Position numbers and translations under genes: made by a program. A stretch of 64,000 nt of DNA from Agrococcus jejuensis (lineage in GTDB: Bacteria; Actinomycetota; Actinomycetes; Actinomycetales; Microbacteriaceae), in contig NZ_VEFR01000003.1 of assembly GCF_007679035.1 (NCBI RefSeq), positions 186,001 to 250,000 on the forward strand, read 5' to 3'. Under the pieces are notes generated by a model that had not been told where the DNA came from, did not search any database, and saw only the letters and a list, made by a program, of their open reading frames with translations. Below, piece after piece: positions 18,523 through 26,294 of the stretch. Numbering within the stretch: position 1 is the first letter of the stretch; each line of letters starts with the position of its first letter.

Positions 18523-19619
18523 CGGAGGGGATGCCCGACTTCGCGATGCCGTCGGAGGAGGAGCTGGCGCGGCAGCGGGCGCAGGCCGAGGACGACGCGC
18601 GGGAGGCGTCGGCGCGGGCGGCGCTCGTCGACGAGCGCGGGGAGGCGACGGCCGACGTCCCACCCACGCTCGCATCCGCACCCGTTCGCGCGCCCTCGGC
18701 CGTGGCGTCGCCGGCCCGGCGTCGCATCCTCGCCATCGTCCGCAACCCGGTGGTGACGTTCGTCGCCGGTGCAGCGCTCGTCGCCGCCGCGTTCGTCGCC
18801 GTGCCTGCGATCCAGCGGCAGGCGGAGGAGGGCTCGCTCGCAGAGCTCGACCGGGTCGTCGCCGACTACGTCAGTGCGATCGAGTCGGGCGATCTCGAGA
18901 CGGCGTCGCGCATGGCACCGCCCGATGCCGCGTACGCCGAGGACTCCCTCCTCGACGCCGTCCGCACCGCCGCTCCCGCCTTCACCTGCGCCGACCCGAA
19001 CGTCGACGGCGATGTGGCGACCGTCTCGTGCGGCGTCTCGGTGCCGACGTTCGGCGCTGGAGCGCCCATCCGCATGCGCCTCGTTCGCGACGGCGGGTGG
19101 CGGATCGAGACGGGGCTCGCCGTCGCGTCGCCGCTGTTCGTGACGCTCGCTCGCGTCGACGCGATCGGGGGCGCGGCGCTCCCCGACGGCGTCGACCTGC
19201 TCGAGGATCCGATCTGGCTGTACCCGGGCGTCTACGACCTCGAGGTGACGACGTCCCCGCGACTCGACGTCGAGGGCACGGAGCTCGCGGTGCTCGGCGA
19301 CGGCTTCCTGTGGTTCGGCGGAGCGTCTCCGGACCCCGCGATGCTCGACGAGATGCGGACCGCCGCCCTCGACTACGTCACGGCGTGCGCCGAGACCGCA
19401 GCAGCCGGATGTCCCGAGGTCGCGCCGCTCGGGCCAGGGGAGCGCTTCGAGGCGCTCGGCGATGGCTACACCACGTCGTCCGGAAGCCTCGAGGTGGTGC
19501 TCGGCGTGCTGGTGCGCCGCGTGGGCGGCGCGCCCGACCAGTGGGGCATCGACGTGCGTGCCGTGTTCGAGGAGGACCTGCAGTCGTACACGGTCGTGCC
19601 GTCGGTGCCGTCGTTCTGA
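18519..19619 (+). CDS. MPDF-tag membrane-anchored protein, paralogue 3
   Basis: The 366-residue protein starts MTEGMPDFAMPSEEELARQR, with the same tag as paralogue 2, then ILAIVRNPVVTFVAGAALV as the membrane helix. The outer region begins SLAELDRVVADYVSAIESGDLETAS and has four to five cysteines (TCADP, SCGV, ACAETAAAGC). The tail ends in EEDLQSYTVVPS, close to EFDVVIADDLQSLTVTPS in paralogue 1. Conservation of both the cytoplasmic tag and the anchor suggests a shared inner partner. ATGA overlap with the gene before. Confidence 0.78.
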   Translation: MTEGMPDFAMPSEEELARQRAQAEDDAREASARAALVDERGEATADVPPTLASAPVRAPSAVASPARRRILAIVRNPVVTFVAGAALVAAAFVAVPAIQRQAEEGSLAELDRVVADYVSAIESGDLETASRMAPPDAAYAEDSLLDAVRTAAPAFTCADPNVDGDVATVSCGVSVPTFGAGAPIRMRLVRDGGWRIETGLAVASPLFVTLARVDAIGGAALPDGVDLLEDPIWLYPGVYDLEVTTSPRLDVEGTELAVLGDGFLWFGGASPDPAMLDEMRTAALDYVTACAETAAAGCPEVAPLGPGERFEALGDGYTTSSGSLEVVLGVLVRRVGGAPDQWGIDVRAVFEEDLQSYTVVPSVPSF

Positions 19620-19665
19620 GCCGGGCGGAGCCCGACGCTCGGCGAGCCGTGACACCCCTGCGGCG

Positions 19666-19671
19666 TAGGCT
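19666..19671 (+). promoter_or_regulatory. -10 hexamer of menB
   Basis: TAGGCT ends 6 bases before the GTG at 19678. The transcript is predicted leaderless. Confidence 0.6.
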
Positions 19672-19677
19672 GGGCGG

Positions 19678-20583
19678 GTGACCGTCTCCGAGCTCTTCGA
19701 CCCGAGCGCGTGGGTCGTCTCGCCCGAGTCCGAGGGCTTCTCGGACATCACCTCGCACCGCTCGCACGACGGCCGCATCGCCCGCATCGCCTTCGACCGA
19801 CCCGAGGTGCGCAACGCCTTCCGGCCCTCGACGGTCGACGAGCTGCACCGCGCCCTCTCGGCCGCGCACCTCGACTCGAAGGTCGGCGTCGTGCTGCTCA
19901 CGGGCAACGGCCCGAGCCCCAAGGACGGCGGCTGGGCGTTCTGCTCCGGCGGCGACCAGCGCATCCGCGGCCGCGACGGCTACCGCTACGCCGAGGGCGA
20001 CTCGGCGGCGTCGATCGATCCGGCCCGCGCGGGCCGGCTGCACATCCTCGAGGTGCAGCGCCTCATCCGCTTCATGCCGAAGGTCGTCATCGCCGTCGTG
20101 CCCGGCTGGGCGGCCGGCGGCGGCCATTCGCTGCACGTCGTGTGCGACCTCACGATCGCGAGCACCGAGCACGCGCGCTTCAAGCAGACCGACGCCGACG
20201 TCGGCTCGTTCGACGCGGGCTACGGCTCGGCCTACATGGCGCGCCAGACGGGGCAGAAGTTCGCCCGCGAGGTGTTCTTCCTCGCCCGCGAGTACTCCGC
20301 CGACCGCGCGCTCGCCGCTGGCGCGATCAACGCGTCCGTGCCGCACGCCGAGCTCGAGTCGACCGCGATCGAGTGGGCGCGCGAGATCCTCGGCAAGAGC
20401 CCTACGGCCATCCGCATGCTGAAGTACGCCTTCAACGCCGTCGACGACGGGCTCGTCGGACAGCAGCTGTTCGCCGGCGAGGCGACGCGCCTCGCATACG
20501 GCACCGACGAGGCCGTCGAGGGCCGCGACGCCTTCCTCGAGAAGCGCGACCCCGACTGGTCGCCGTTCCCCTGGGCGTACTGA
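19678..20583 (+). CDS. menB: 1,4-dihydroxy-2-naphthoyl-CoA synthase
   Basis: This 301-residue crotonase-fold enzyme closes the naphthoate ring from o-succinylbenzoyl-CoA in menaquinone synthesis. Family marks include FDRPEVRNAFRP, CSGGDQRIRGRDGY (oxyanion hole region with the loop typical of MenB), PGWAAGGGHSLHVVCDLTIAS and QTDADVGSFDAGYGSAYMAR, ending DPDWSPFPWAY. The GTG start is set by the adjacent -10 box. It is followed after 13 bases by menE, with which it is probably co-transcribed. Confidence 0.96.
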   Translation: MTVSELFDPSAWVVSPESEGFSDITSHRSHDGRIARIAFDRPEVRNAFRPSTVDELHRALSAAHLDSKVGVVLLTGNGPSPKDGGWAFCSGGDQRIRGRDGYRYAEGDSAASIDPARAGRLHILEVQRLIRFMPKVVIAVVPGWAAGGGHSLHVVCDLTIASTEHARFKQTDADVGSFDAGYGSAYMARQTGQKFAREVFFLAREYSADRALAAGAINASVPHAELESTAIEWAREILGKSPTAIRMLKYAFNAVDDGLVGQQLFAGEATRLAYGTDEAVEGRDAFLEKRDPDWSPFPWAY

Positions 20584-20596
20584 TGGGCGCACGCTG

Positions 20597-21625
20597 ATGC
20601 CCGAGATCGTCGCGACGAGCGGCACGTCGGGCGTGCCCAAGCAGGTGCTGCTGTCGGATGCCGCGATCGCCGCGTCGACCGACGCCGCCAACGAGGCGCT
20701 CGGCGGCGCGGGACAGTGGGTGCTGTCGCTGCCCGACTCGTTCATCGCCGGCCGCAACGTCGTGTGGCGCAACGCGCCGTCGGGGGCGCCCCTCGTGCGC
20801 ACCGAGGGCTCGTTCACGGCCGAGGCGTTCGTGACGGCCGTCGAGTCGCTCGAGCACGACCGCCGCTACACGTCGCTCGTGCCGACGCAGCTCGCTCGGC
20901 TCGTCGACGCCGCGCAGCTCGACCGCTCGTTCGCCGCGCCCATCCGCCGCCTCGACCGCATCCTGCTGGGCGGCCAGCGCGCGCCGATCGGCCTCATCGA
21001 GCGTGCGGCGCGGCTCGGCTGGAAGGTCACGCGCACGTACGGCATGACCGAGACGTGCGGCGGCTGCGTGTGGGACGGCCGGCCGCTGGGGCTCACGAAG
21101 GTGCGGCTCACCGACCAGATCGAGATCTCGGGACCGCACCTCGCCGACGGCTACTCCGACGCGGAGCTCACGGCGCGGCGCTTCGTGCAGGATGCCAGCG
21201 GCACGCGCTGGTTCCGCACGGGCGACGCCGGCTCGCTCATCGGCGGCCAGCTGCAGGTGTCGGGCCGCATCGACGACGTCATCGTGTCGGGCGGCGTCAA
21301 CGTGTCGCTCGCCGCCGTCGAGCACGTCGTGCAGGTCTTCGCGCCCGACGCGGTCGTCGTCGCCGGTCCCGACGCCGAGTGGGGCGAGGTGCCCGTCGTC
21401 GTGACGACGTTGCGGCCCGACCTCGCCGAGATCCGCCAGGCGGTGCAGCACGCGCTCGGCAAGCCCGCGCGCCCCAACCACGTCGTCACGGTGTCGGTCA
21501 TCCCGACGACCCACACGGGCAAGCCCGACCGCAAGCGCCTCTCCCGCCTCGTCGCGAGCCGCATGCGCCAGCGCCGCACCTCCTGGTGGCGCTCGACGCC
21601 GTCGGCGCCCCGCCCGCCGCGCTGA
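20597..21625 (+). CDS. menE: o-succinylbenzoate--CoA ligase, short form
   Basis: This adenylate-forming enzyme activates o-succinylbenzoate with ATP and CoA. The protein is 342 residues and begins almost directly at the P-loop motif (MPEIVATSGTSGVPKQVLLS). Most bacterial MenE proteins have 100 or more residues before this point and actinobacterial ones a few tens. Other motifs are present: TYGMTETCGG (A5), WFRTGDAG (A7), GRIDDVIVSGGVNVS (A8) and the catalytic lysine in HTGKPDRKRL. The C-terminus adds a short basic tail. No extra N-terminal coding is credible because menB ends 13 bases upstream. Confidence 0.88.
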   Translation: MPEIVATSGTSGVPKQVLLSDAAIAASTDAANEALGGAGQWVLSLPDSFIAGRNVVWRNAPSGAPLVRTEGSFTAEAFVTAVESLEHDRRYTSLVPTQLARLVDAAQLDRSFAAPIRRLDRILLGGQRAPIGLIERAARLGWKVTRTYGMTETCGGCVWDGRPLGLTKVRLTDQIEISGPHLADGYSDAELTARRFVQDASGTRWFRTGDAGSLIGGQLQVSGRIDDVIVSGGVNVSLAAVEHVVQVFAPDAVVVAGPDAEWGEVPVVVTTLRPDLAEIRQAVQHALGKPARPNHVVTVSVIPTTHTGKPDRKRLSRLVASRMRQRRTSWWRSTPSAPRPPR

Positions 21626-21634
21626 CCGCGCTCG

Positions 21635-21701
21635 CGAATCCGCACCTGAGCGCGACCTCAGGTGCAGCGTGCACCTCAGGTCCCTGACAGGTGCGGATTC
21701 G
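21635..21701. repeat. inverted-repeat element flanking the DUF559 gene, left copy
   Basis: The 32-base arms 21635-21666 and 21670-21701 pair at 27 of 32 positions. The outer 14 bases (CGAATCCGCACCTG) are perfect, and the loop is GCG. A diverged copy in the same orientation lies at 22590-22656, at the far end of the DUF559 gene. Confidence 0.8.
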
Positions 21702-21767
21702 ACGCGCCCATCCCCAGGACGCCTTGACTGCGGTGATGGGTCCGCATGCGACGGGCACCCTGCGCGC

Positions 21768-22604
21768 ATGGATGCATCAGCCGACCTCCGCTTCGGCGTC
21801 GCCACCGCGGCGCAGCTCCTCCGGCTCGGCTGGTCGCGGACCGACCTCGCGCGAGCAGCGAAGGCGGGCATGGTCACGGTGCTGCGCCGAGGCTGGCTCG
21901 CGCGCGACGGGGCGCATCCCGAGGTGGTGGCCGCCGTCTCGGCCGGCGGCTGCGTCGCGTGCGCGAGCGCGCTCCGCCTGCACGGCGCCTGGGTGCCCGA
22001 GCGCCTCACGACTCGGCCGCACGTGCGGTGGAGCCGCGACCTGGCGCCGCCGGACGCACCGGGATGCCGGCCGTTCGGTCGGCCGACGGGCGTCCGCACC
22101 GCTGTCGACGGTCCGGACATCGCCTTCGGGTGCCTGCTGCGATGCGCGTCGGACGAGGAGATCGTGGTCATCGCCGACTCCCTCGTGCACCTGCGGATCG
22201 CGACGATCGACGAGCTGCGGGCCTGGGCGAGGGATGCGCCCCGGCGGGTGCAGGCCCTCGTCGATCGGGTCGACGCCGCGGAGTCGGGGCTCGAGAGCAT
22301 CGTGCGCCTGCGGATGCGAGCGCTGCGGGTGCGAGTGCGCACGCAGGTCTGGATCGGGAGCCATCGCGTCGACATGGTGCTGGGCGAGCTGCTCGTCATC
22401 GAATGCGACGGTGCCGAGCATCACGGCGACTGGCGAGCGCACGCCGCAGACCGGGCCCGCGATCGCGCGTTGGTCGCTGCCGGCTACGTCGTCGTGCGGC
22501 TGACGTACGCGCAGATCGTGCACGGCTGGGACGCCGTGGAGCAGGACCTCCTGGCCATCCTGCGGCGGGGCGCGCATCGCGCACCGCGTCGATTCCGCAC
22601 GTGA
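21768..22604 (+). CDS. AbiEi-type winged helix plus DUF559 endonuclease-like domain protein
   Basis: The 278-residue protein has an N-terminal region like the AbiEi antitoxin winged helix (TAAQLLRLGWSRTDLARAAKAGMVTVLRRGW) and a C-terminal DUF559 domain of the Vsr-like PD-(D/E)xK fold (HRVDMVLGELLVIECDGAEHH, then RDRALVAAGYVVVRLTYAQI). Proteins of this kind are common single genes in actinobacteria, with no proven role. A nuclease or part of a toxin-antitoxin module is possible. It interrupts the men cluster between menE and menA and is bracketed by two related inverted repeats. Its last four codons lie inside the right copy. Confidence 0.8.
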   Translation: MDASADLRFGVATAAQLLRLGWSRTDLARAAKAGMVTVLRRGWLARDGAHPEVVAAVSAGGCVACASALRLHGAWVPERLTTRPHVRWSRDLAPPDAPGCRPFGRPTGVRTAVDGPDIAFGCLLRCASDEEIVVIADSLVHLRIATIDELRAWARDAPRRVQALVDRVDAAESGLESIVRLRMRALRVRVRTQVWIGSHRVDMVLGELLVIECDGAEHHGDWRAHAADRARDRALVAAGYVVVRLTYAQIVHGWDAVEQDLLAILRRGAHRAPRRFRT

Positions 22605-22656
22605 CAGGGTCCTCGGGTGCAGGGTGCGCCTCAGATGCGTGGCACGTGCAGGTTCG
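22590..22656. repeat. inverted-repeat element flanking the DUF559 gene, right copy
   Basis: The 32-base arms 22590-22621 and 22625-22656 still pair at about 21 of 32 positions. The whole element aligns with the left copy at roughly three quarters of its bases, in the same orientation, both ending GGTTCG/GGATTCG then ACG. It overlaps the stop codon of the DUF559 gene. Confidence 0.65.
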
Positions 22657-22683
22657 ACGGATGGGTCGCGCGGGTGCCGCCGG

Positions 22684-22689
22684 TACGCT
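22684..22689 (+). promoter_or_regulatory. -10 hexamer of menA
   Basis: TACGCT ends 6 bases before the GTG at 22696, separating menA transcription from menB-menE. Confidence 0.55.
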
Positions 22690-22695
22690 CGATGC

Positions 22696-23694
22696 GTGGC
22701 GAAGACGAGCGCAGCACCCGGCGGACGCAAGCAGGACGAGCGCGCTCGCGCGCGCTCCGGCAACCCCGCCAGGCGCGGCACCACGGTGCGCGCCGCGAAG
22801 CGCCCGCCGACCTTCGGCGACTGGGTCGCCGCGACGCGGCCCCGCACGATGTCGATGGCGATCGCGCCCGTGGCGGTCGGCGTCGGCGCAGCCTTCGCGG
22901 CGCAGGGATACCACCTCGGGATCGCGCTGCTCGCGCTCGCCGTCGCGGTCTTCCTGCAGATGGGCGTCAACGTCGCCAACGACTACTCCGACGGCATCCG
23001 CGGCACCGACGTCGACCGCAAGGGACCCCGCCGCATCACCTCGTCGACCGCGGTCGACCCGAAGCAGGTGCGCACCGTCGCGATCGTGCTCCTGGGCCTC
23101 GGCGCCGCGGCCGGCGTCGCGCTCGCCGTCGTATCGCAGCAGTGGGGGCTGCTGCTCGTCGGCGCCGTCTGCGTCGCGCTCGCGTGGCTCTACACGGGCG
23201 GCCCGCGCCCCTACGGCTACTACGGCCTCGGCGAGCTCGTCGCCTTCCTCGTCTTCGGCATGATCGCCGTGAACGGCACGGTGTTCGCGACGCTCGGTCG
23301 GTGGACCGAGGACTCCCTCGTGCTCGGCGCGGCCATGGGCTGCTTCGCCGCCGCCCTCATGCTCGTGAACAACCTGCGCGACCTGGACTCCGACCGGGCC
23401 GCGGGCAAGCGCACCGTGCCGACCCTCATCGGCCGCGTCGCGTCGAAGGTGCTGTACGGCATCCTCATGCTCGTGCCGTTCGGCATCCTCGCCATCTACT
23501 CGCTCGCGCTCGCATACGGTCCGTTCGTGCTGCTCGTGCTCGTCGTGGCCGTGCCCTCCATCGTCATCGTGGCGATGGGTCGCACGACGCGCGACTTCGT
23601 GACGGCGCTCGGCCTCACGTCGCTCACGACGCTGCTCTACGGCCTCGGCATCGCCGTGGCGCTGTGGGGCGGCATCACCGGCTTCGCGTTCTGA
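22696..23694 (+). CDS. menA: 1,4-dihydroxy-2-naphthoate polyprenyltransferase
   Basis: This 332-residue membrane prenyltransferase of the UbiA superfamily joins a polyprenyl chain to DHNA to form demethylmenaquinone. A basic N-terminal tail precedes FGDWVAATRPRTMSMAIAPV. The first Asp-rich motif is NVANDYSDGIRGTD and the second is NNLRDLDSDRAAGKRTVPTL. About eight to nine hydrophobic segments are present. GTG at 22696 is preferred to the upstream ATG because of the -10 box. The prenyl donor is probably made by the polyprenyl synthase at 30258. Confidence 0.95.
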   Translation: MAKTSAAPGGRKQDERARARSGNPARRGTTVRAAKRPPTFGDWVAATRPRTMSMAIAPVAVGVGAAFAAQGYHLGIALLALAVAVFLQMGVNVANDYSDGIRGTDVDRKGPRRITSSTAVDPKQVRTVAIVLLGLGAAAGVALAVVSQQWGLLLVGAVCVALAWLYTGGPRPYGYYGLGELVAFLVFGMIAVNGTVFATLGRWTEDSLVLGAAMGCFAAALMLVNNLRDLDSDRAAGKRTVPTLIGRVASKVLYGILMLVPFGILAIYSLALAYGPFVLLVLVVAVPSIVIVAMGRTTRDFVTALGLTSLTTLLYGLGIAVALWGGITGFAF

Positions 23695-23712
23695 CCCTGC
23701 GCGGGCCGCGCG

Positions 23713-24135
23713 TCAGCGGTCGGTGCGCGCGTCCCCCTCGGCGGCCGATGCGTCGTCGTCGGTGACGAGGTCGGGGTCGGTCGTCGTCGTGGCGACCGTG
23801 CCGTCCACCGCGTCGCGCGACGCTGCGTCGGCCCGCTCCGCGTCGTCCGCGCCGGCGTCGATCGACTCGTCGTCGGTCTCGGTCGCGCGCACGGCGTCGA
23901 CGGCCTCGTCCTCGACGTCCTCGTCGTCCCGCTCGCCGCGCTCGCCGCGCATCCTGGCGATCTCGGCGCCCACCGCGGCCTTCTGACGGCGCAGGAACAC
24001 GGCGCTCGCGGCGAACGCGAACAGCAGCGAGATCACGAGCGCGACGTACCACTCGACCTGCGCCGCGACGAGGATCGCGAACGGAGCGACGAACAGCGCG
24101 GCGCGCAGCAGGACGTAGGAGACGATGGCACGCAC
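23713..24135 (-). CDS. DUF4229 membrane protein with acidic tail
   Basis: The 140-residue protein starts VRAIVSYVLLRAALFVAPFAIL, then a second helix (YVALVISLLFAFAASAVFLRRQK). This is the two-helix pattern of DUF4229 proteins that sit in actinobacterial menaquinone clusters. The remaining 80 residues are highly acidic (long runs of D, E, T and A) and probably disordered. GTG at 24135 is chosen because a -10 hexamer ends 6 bases before it. Its function is unknown, but the linkage to men genes is recurrent in the phylum as I recall it. Confidence 0.82.
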   Translation of the reverse strand: MRAIVSYVLLRAALFVAPFAILVAAQVEWYVALVISLLFAFAASAVFLRRQKAAVGAEIARMRGERGERDDEDVEDEAVDAVRATETDDESIDAGADDAERADAASRDAVDGTVATTTTDPDLVTDDDASAAEGDARTDR

Positions 24136-24141
24136 GCTCTC

Positions 24142-24147
24142 AGCGTA
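24142..24147 (-). promoter_or_regulatory. -10 hexamer of the DUF4229 gene
   Basis: TACGCT on the minus strand ends 6 bases before the GTG at 24135. Confidence 0.55.
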
Positions 24148-24189
24148 CGCGCGCGGCGGAACCGCGCGCGTCCGCATAGCCGCGGCGCG

Positions 24190-24195
24190 TACAGT
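24190..24195 (+). promoter_or_regulatory. -10 hexamer of the PLDc_N gene and menD
   Basis: TACAGT ends 7 bases before the ATG at 24203. Confidence 0.5.
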
Positions 24196-24202
24196 GTGCG
24201 GC

Positions 24203-24655
24203 ATGGCGCGCTACCTCATCATCGGCGGCATCCTGGCCGTCGCGATGGCGGTGTACGCGATCGTCGACCTCACGATCACCGACGACCGACGCATCCGCAG
24301 GCTCAACCGTGTCCTCTGGGCGGTGCTCATCGTGCTCGTGCCCGTCGTCGGTCCCCTCGGCTGGCTGTTCTGGGGCAAGGCGCCCCGGTCGGCCGCGCCG
24401 CCCGAGGGACCCGAGGACTCGAAGGAGTTCCGCACGCAGCTGGGCACGTGGGTGAGCGCCGACGAGTCGGATCGCCGCATCGCCGAGCTCGAGCAGCAGC
24501 TCGCCGCGCTCGACGACGAGGCGCAGGCCGACCAGGCCCGGCGCGACGAGCCCGTCGCCGAGGAGCCGGTCGAGGACCCCGACGACGACGGCACCGAGAC
24601 CGCCGACCACACGCTGCCCGCCGACGACCGCGACGACGACTCGCGCCGTGGCTGA
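24203..24655 (+). CDS. PLDc_N-domain membrane protein
   Basis: The 150-residue protein has two membrane helices with the PLDc_N pattern (YAIVDLTITDDRRIRRLNRVLW, then VPVVGPLGWLFWGK). The remainder is an acidic tail. The PLDc_N domain is the membrane part found before phospholipase D domains in cardiolipin synthases, but here no HKD domain follows. Stand-alone proteins of this type are common near menaquinone genes in actinobacteria, with no known role. Its end overlaps the GTG of menD by 8 bases. Confidence 0.8.
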   Translation: MARYLIIGGILAVAMAVYAIVDLTITDDRRIRRLNRVLWAVLIVLVPVVGPLGWLFWGKAPRSAAPPEGPEDSKEFRTQLGTWVSADESDRRIAELEQQLAALDDEAQADQARRDEPVAEEPVEDPDDDGTETADHTLPADDRDDDSRRG

Positions 24656-26264
24656 CGCGGCGGCAGCCGCCTACGCCGACCGCCTGCTCGCCGCCCTCGT
24701 CGACGCGGGCGTGCGCGACGTCGTCGTGTGCCCGGGCTCGCGCTCGCAGGCGCTCGCGCTCGCCGCCGCCCGACTCGCGCGCGAGTCGCTGCTGACGCTG
24801 CACGTGCGCATCGACGAGCGATCCGCCGGATTCCTCGCCGTGGGCCTCGCCCGCGAGACGCGCTCGCCCGTCGCGATCGTCGTGACGAGCGGCACCGCCG
24901 TGGCCGAGCTGCACCCCGCGATGCTCGAGGCGCACCACGCCGACGTGCCGATCATCGCCATCACGGCCGATCGTCCGCCCGAGCTGCTCGGCATCCGCTC
25001 GAACCAGACGACGACGCAGCCCGGCATCTACGCCCACGCGGCCCGCGCGGTCATCGAGGCGCTCGCCGATGCGGATGCGACGCCCGAGGCGGATGCCGTG
25101 CGCGCGGTCACCGAGGCGCTCGGCGCGGACGGCGCACGGGAGCCCGGTCCGGTGCAGCTCGACGTGGGGTTCCGCGATCCGCTCTCGGGCGGGGTCGTGC
25201 ACGCGCACGCGTCCGTGGATCCCGTCGTCGCCGTGCCCCGCGCGGCGCATGCCGTCGCCCCCGAGCCCGGCACCGTCGTGGTGGCGGGCGCCGACGCCGG
25301 CCCCGCGGCATCCGAGCTGGCGATCGCGCTCGGGGCACCGCTCATCGCGGAACCGTCGTCGAGCGCGCGCTTCGGCCCCAACCTCGTCGTGCCCGACGTC
25401 GCGGCGAGCGAGCTCGCCGACGAGGTGCGCCGCGTCGTCGTGGTCGGCCACCCGACCCTCACGCGCACCGTGACCCGCCTCATCCGCCGCGACGACGTCG
25501 AGGTGCTCGTCGCCGGACGCCGCGGACTCGACAACGTGCGCGGCACCGTCGTCGAGGGCGACCTCGTCGCCGAGAGCGCGCCGGGGGACTGGGCGCGCGC
25601 CTGGGTCGGCCGCTGGGTGCAGGCATCGCGCCGCATCCTCGATGCCGGCGCCGAGGCCATCCCTGGCGCCGAGCTGTCGCGCGAGCGCTACGCGCGCGCC
25701 GTGCTCGAGGATGCGCGCCGACCCGTCACCCGCGCGATGCTCGCGAAGGCCGTGTGGGAGCACACGTGGCCGCACGATCGGCTCGTGCTCGGCGCATCGC
25801 GCCTCATCCGCGTACTCGACCGCACCGTCGGCGGCAAGCCGCTCATCGTGCACGCCAACCGCGGGCTCGCGGGCATCGACGGCACGGTGTCGACGGCCAT
25901 CGGCGTCGCGCTCGCGCACGACCGTGCCGGCGGCCGTGGCGTGACGCGCGCCCTCATGGGCGACCTCACGCTGCTGCACGACGTCGGCGGCCTGCACCTG
26001 CCCGCCGACGAGCCGCGTCCCCGCCTGCAGCTCGTCGTCGGCAACGACGGCGGCGGCACGATCTTCGACGATCTCGAGGTCGCCGCGTCCGCCGACCCCG
26101 CCGACTTCGCCCGTGTGCAGCGCACCCCGCAGCACGTGGACCTCGCCGCCCTCGCCGCCGCGTACGGCTGGCAGCACGTGCTCGTCGAGGATCGCGCCGG
26201 CCTGGAGCGAGCGCTGACGGGTGCCGCGACCTGCATCGTCGAGGTGCGAATCGCGACGGACTGA
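24648..26264 (+). CDS. menD: SEPHCHC synthase
   Basis: This thiamine diphosphate enzyme (538 residues) adds 2-oxoglutarate to isochorismate in the first committed step of menaquinone synthesis. The N-terminal domain has VCPGSRSQALALAAA and DERSAGFLAVGLARET, with the catalytic glutamate in the latter region. The C-terminal ThDP-binding motif is GDLTLLHDVGGL, ending at NDGGGTIFDDL. The GTG start lies inside the end of the PLDc_N gene and translation is probably coupled. Together with menF it converts chorismate onward. Confidence 0.95.
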   Translation: MADAAAAAYADRLLAALVDAGVRDVVVCPGSRSQALALAAARLARESLLTLHVRIDERSAGFLAVGLARETRSPVAIVVTSGTAVAELHPAMLEAHHADVPIIAITADRPPELLGIRSNQTTTQPGIYAHAARAVIEALADADATPEADAVRAVTEALGADGAREPGPVQLDVGFRDPLSGGVVHAHASVDPVVAVPRAAHAVAPEPGTVVVAGADAGPAASELAIALGAPLIAEPSSSARFGPNLVVPDVAASELADEVRRVVVVGHPTLTRTVTRLIRRDDVEVLVAGRRGLDNVRGTVVEGDLVAESAPGDWARAWVGRWVQASRRILDAGAEAIPGAELSRERYARAVLEDARRPVTRAMLAKAVWEHTWPHDRLVLGASRLIRVLDRTVGGKPLIVHANRGLAGIDGTVSTAIGVALAHDRAGGRGVTRALMGDLTLLHDVGGLHLPADEPRPRLQLVVGNDGGGTIFDDLEVAASADPADFARVQRTPQHVDLAALAAAYGWQHVLVEDRAGLERALTGAATCIVEVRIATD

Positions 26265-26282
26265 CCGCTCGGGACGCGTCAC

Positions 26283-26288
26283 TATGCT
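26283..26288 (+). promoter_or_regulatory. -10 hexamer of the ppk2 gene
   Basis: TATGCT, one of the best matches in the window, ends 6 bases before the ATG at 26295. Confidence 0.6.
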
Positions 26289-26294
26289 CTGGCC

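Noticed and set aside
21768..22604. DUF559 gene as proof of a full toxin-antitoxin or defence island
   Set aside because: No partner gene is present and the neighbours are menaquinone genes. Only the flanking repeats support mobility.
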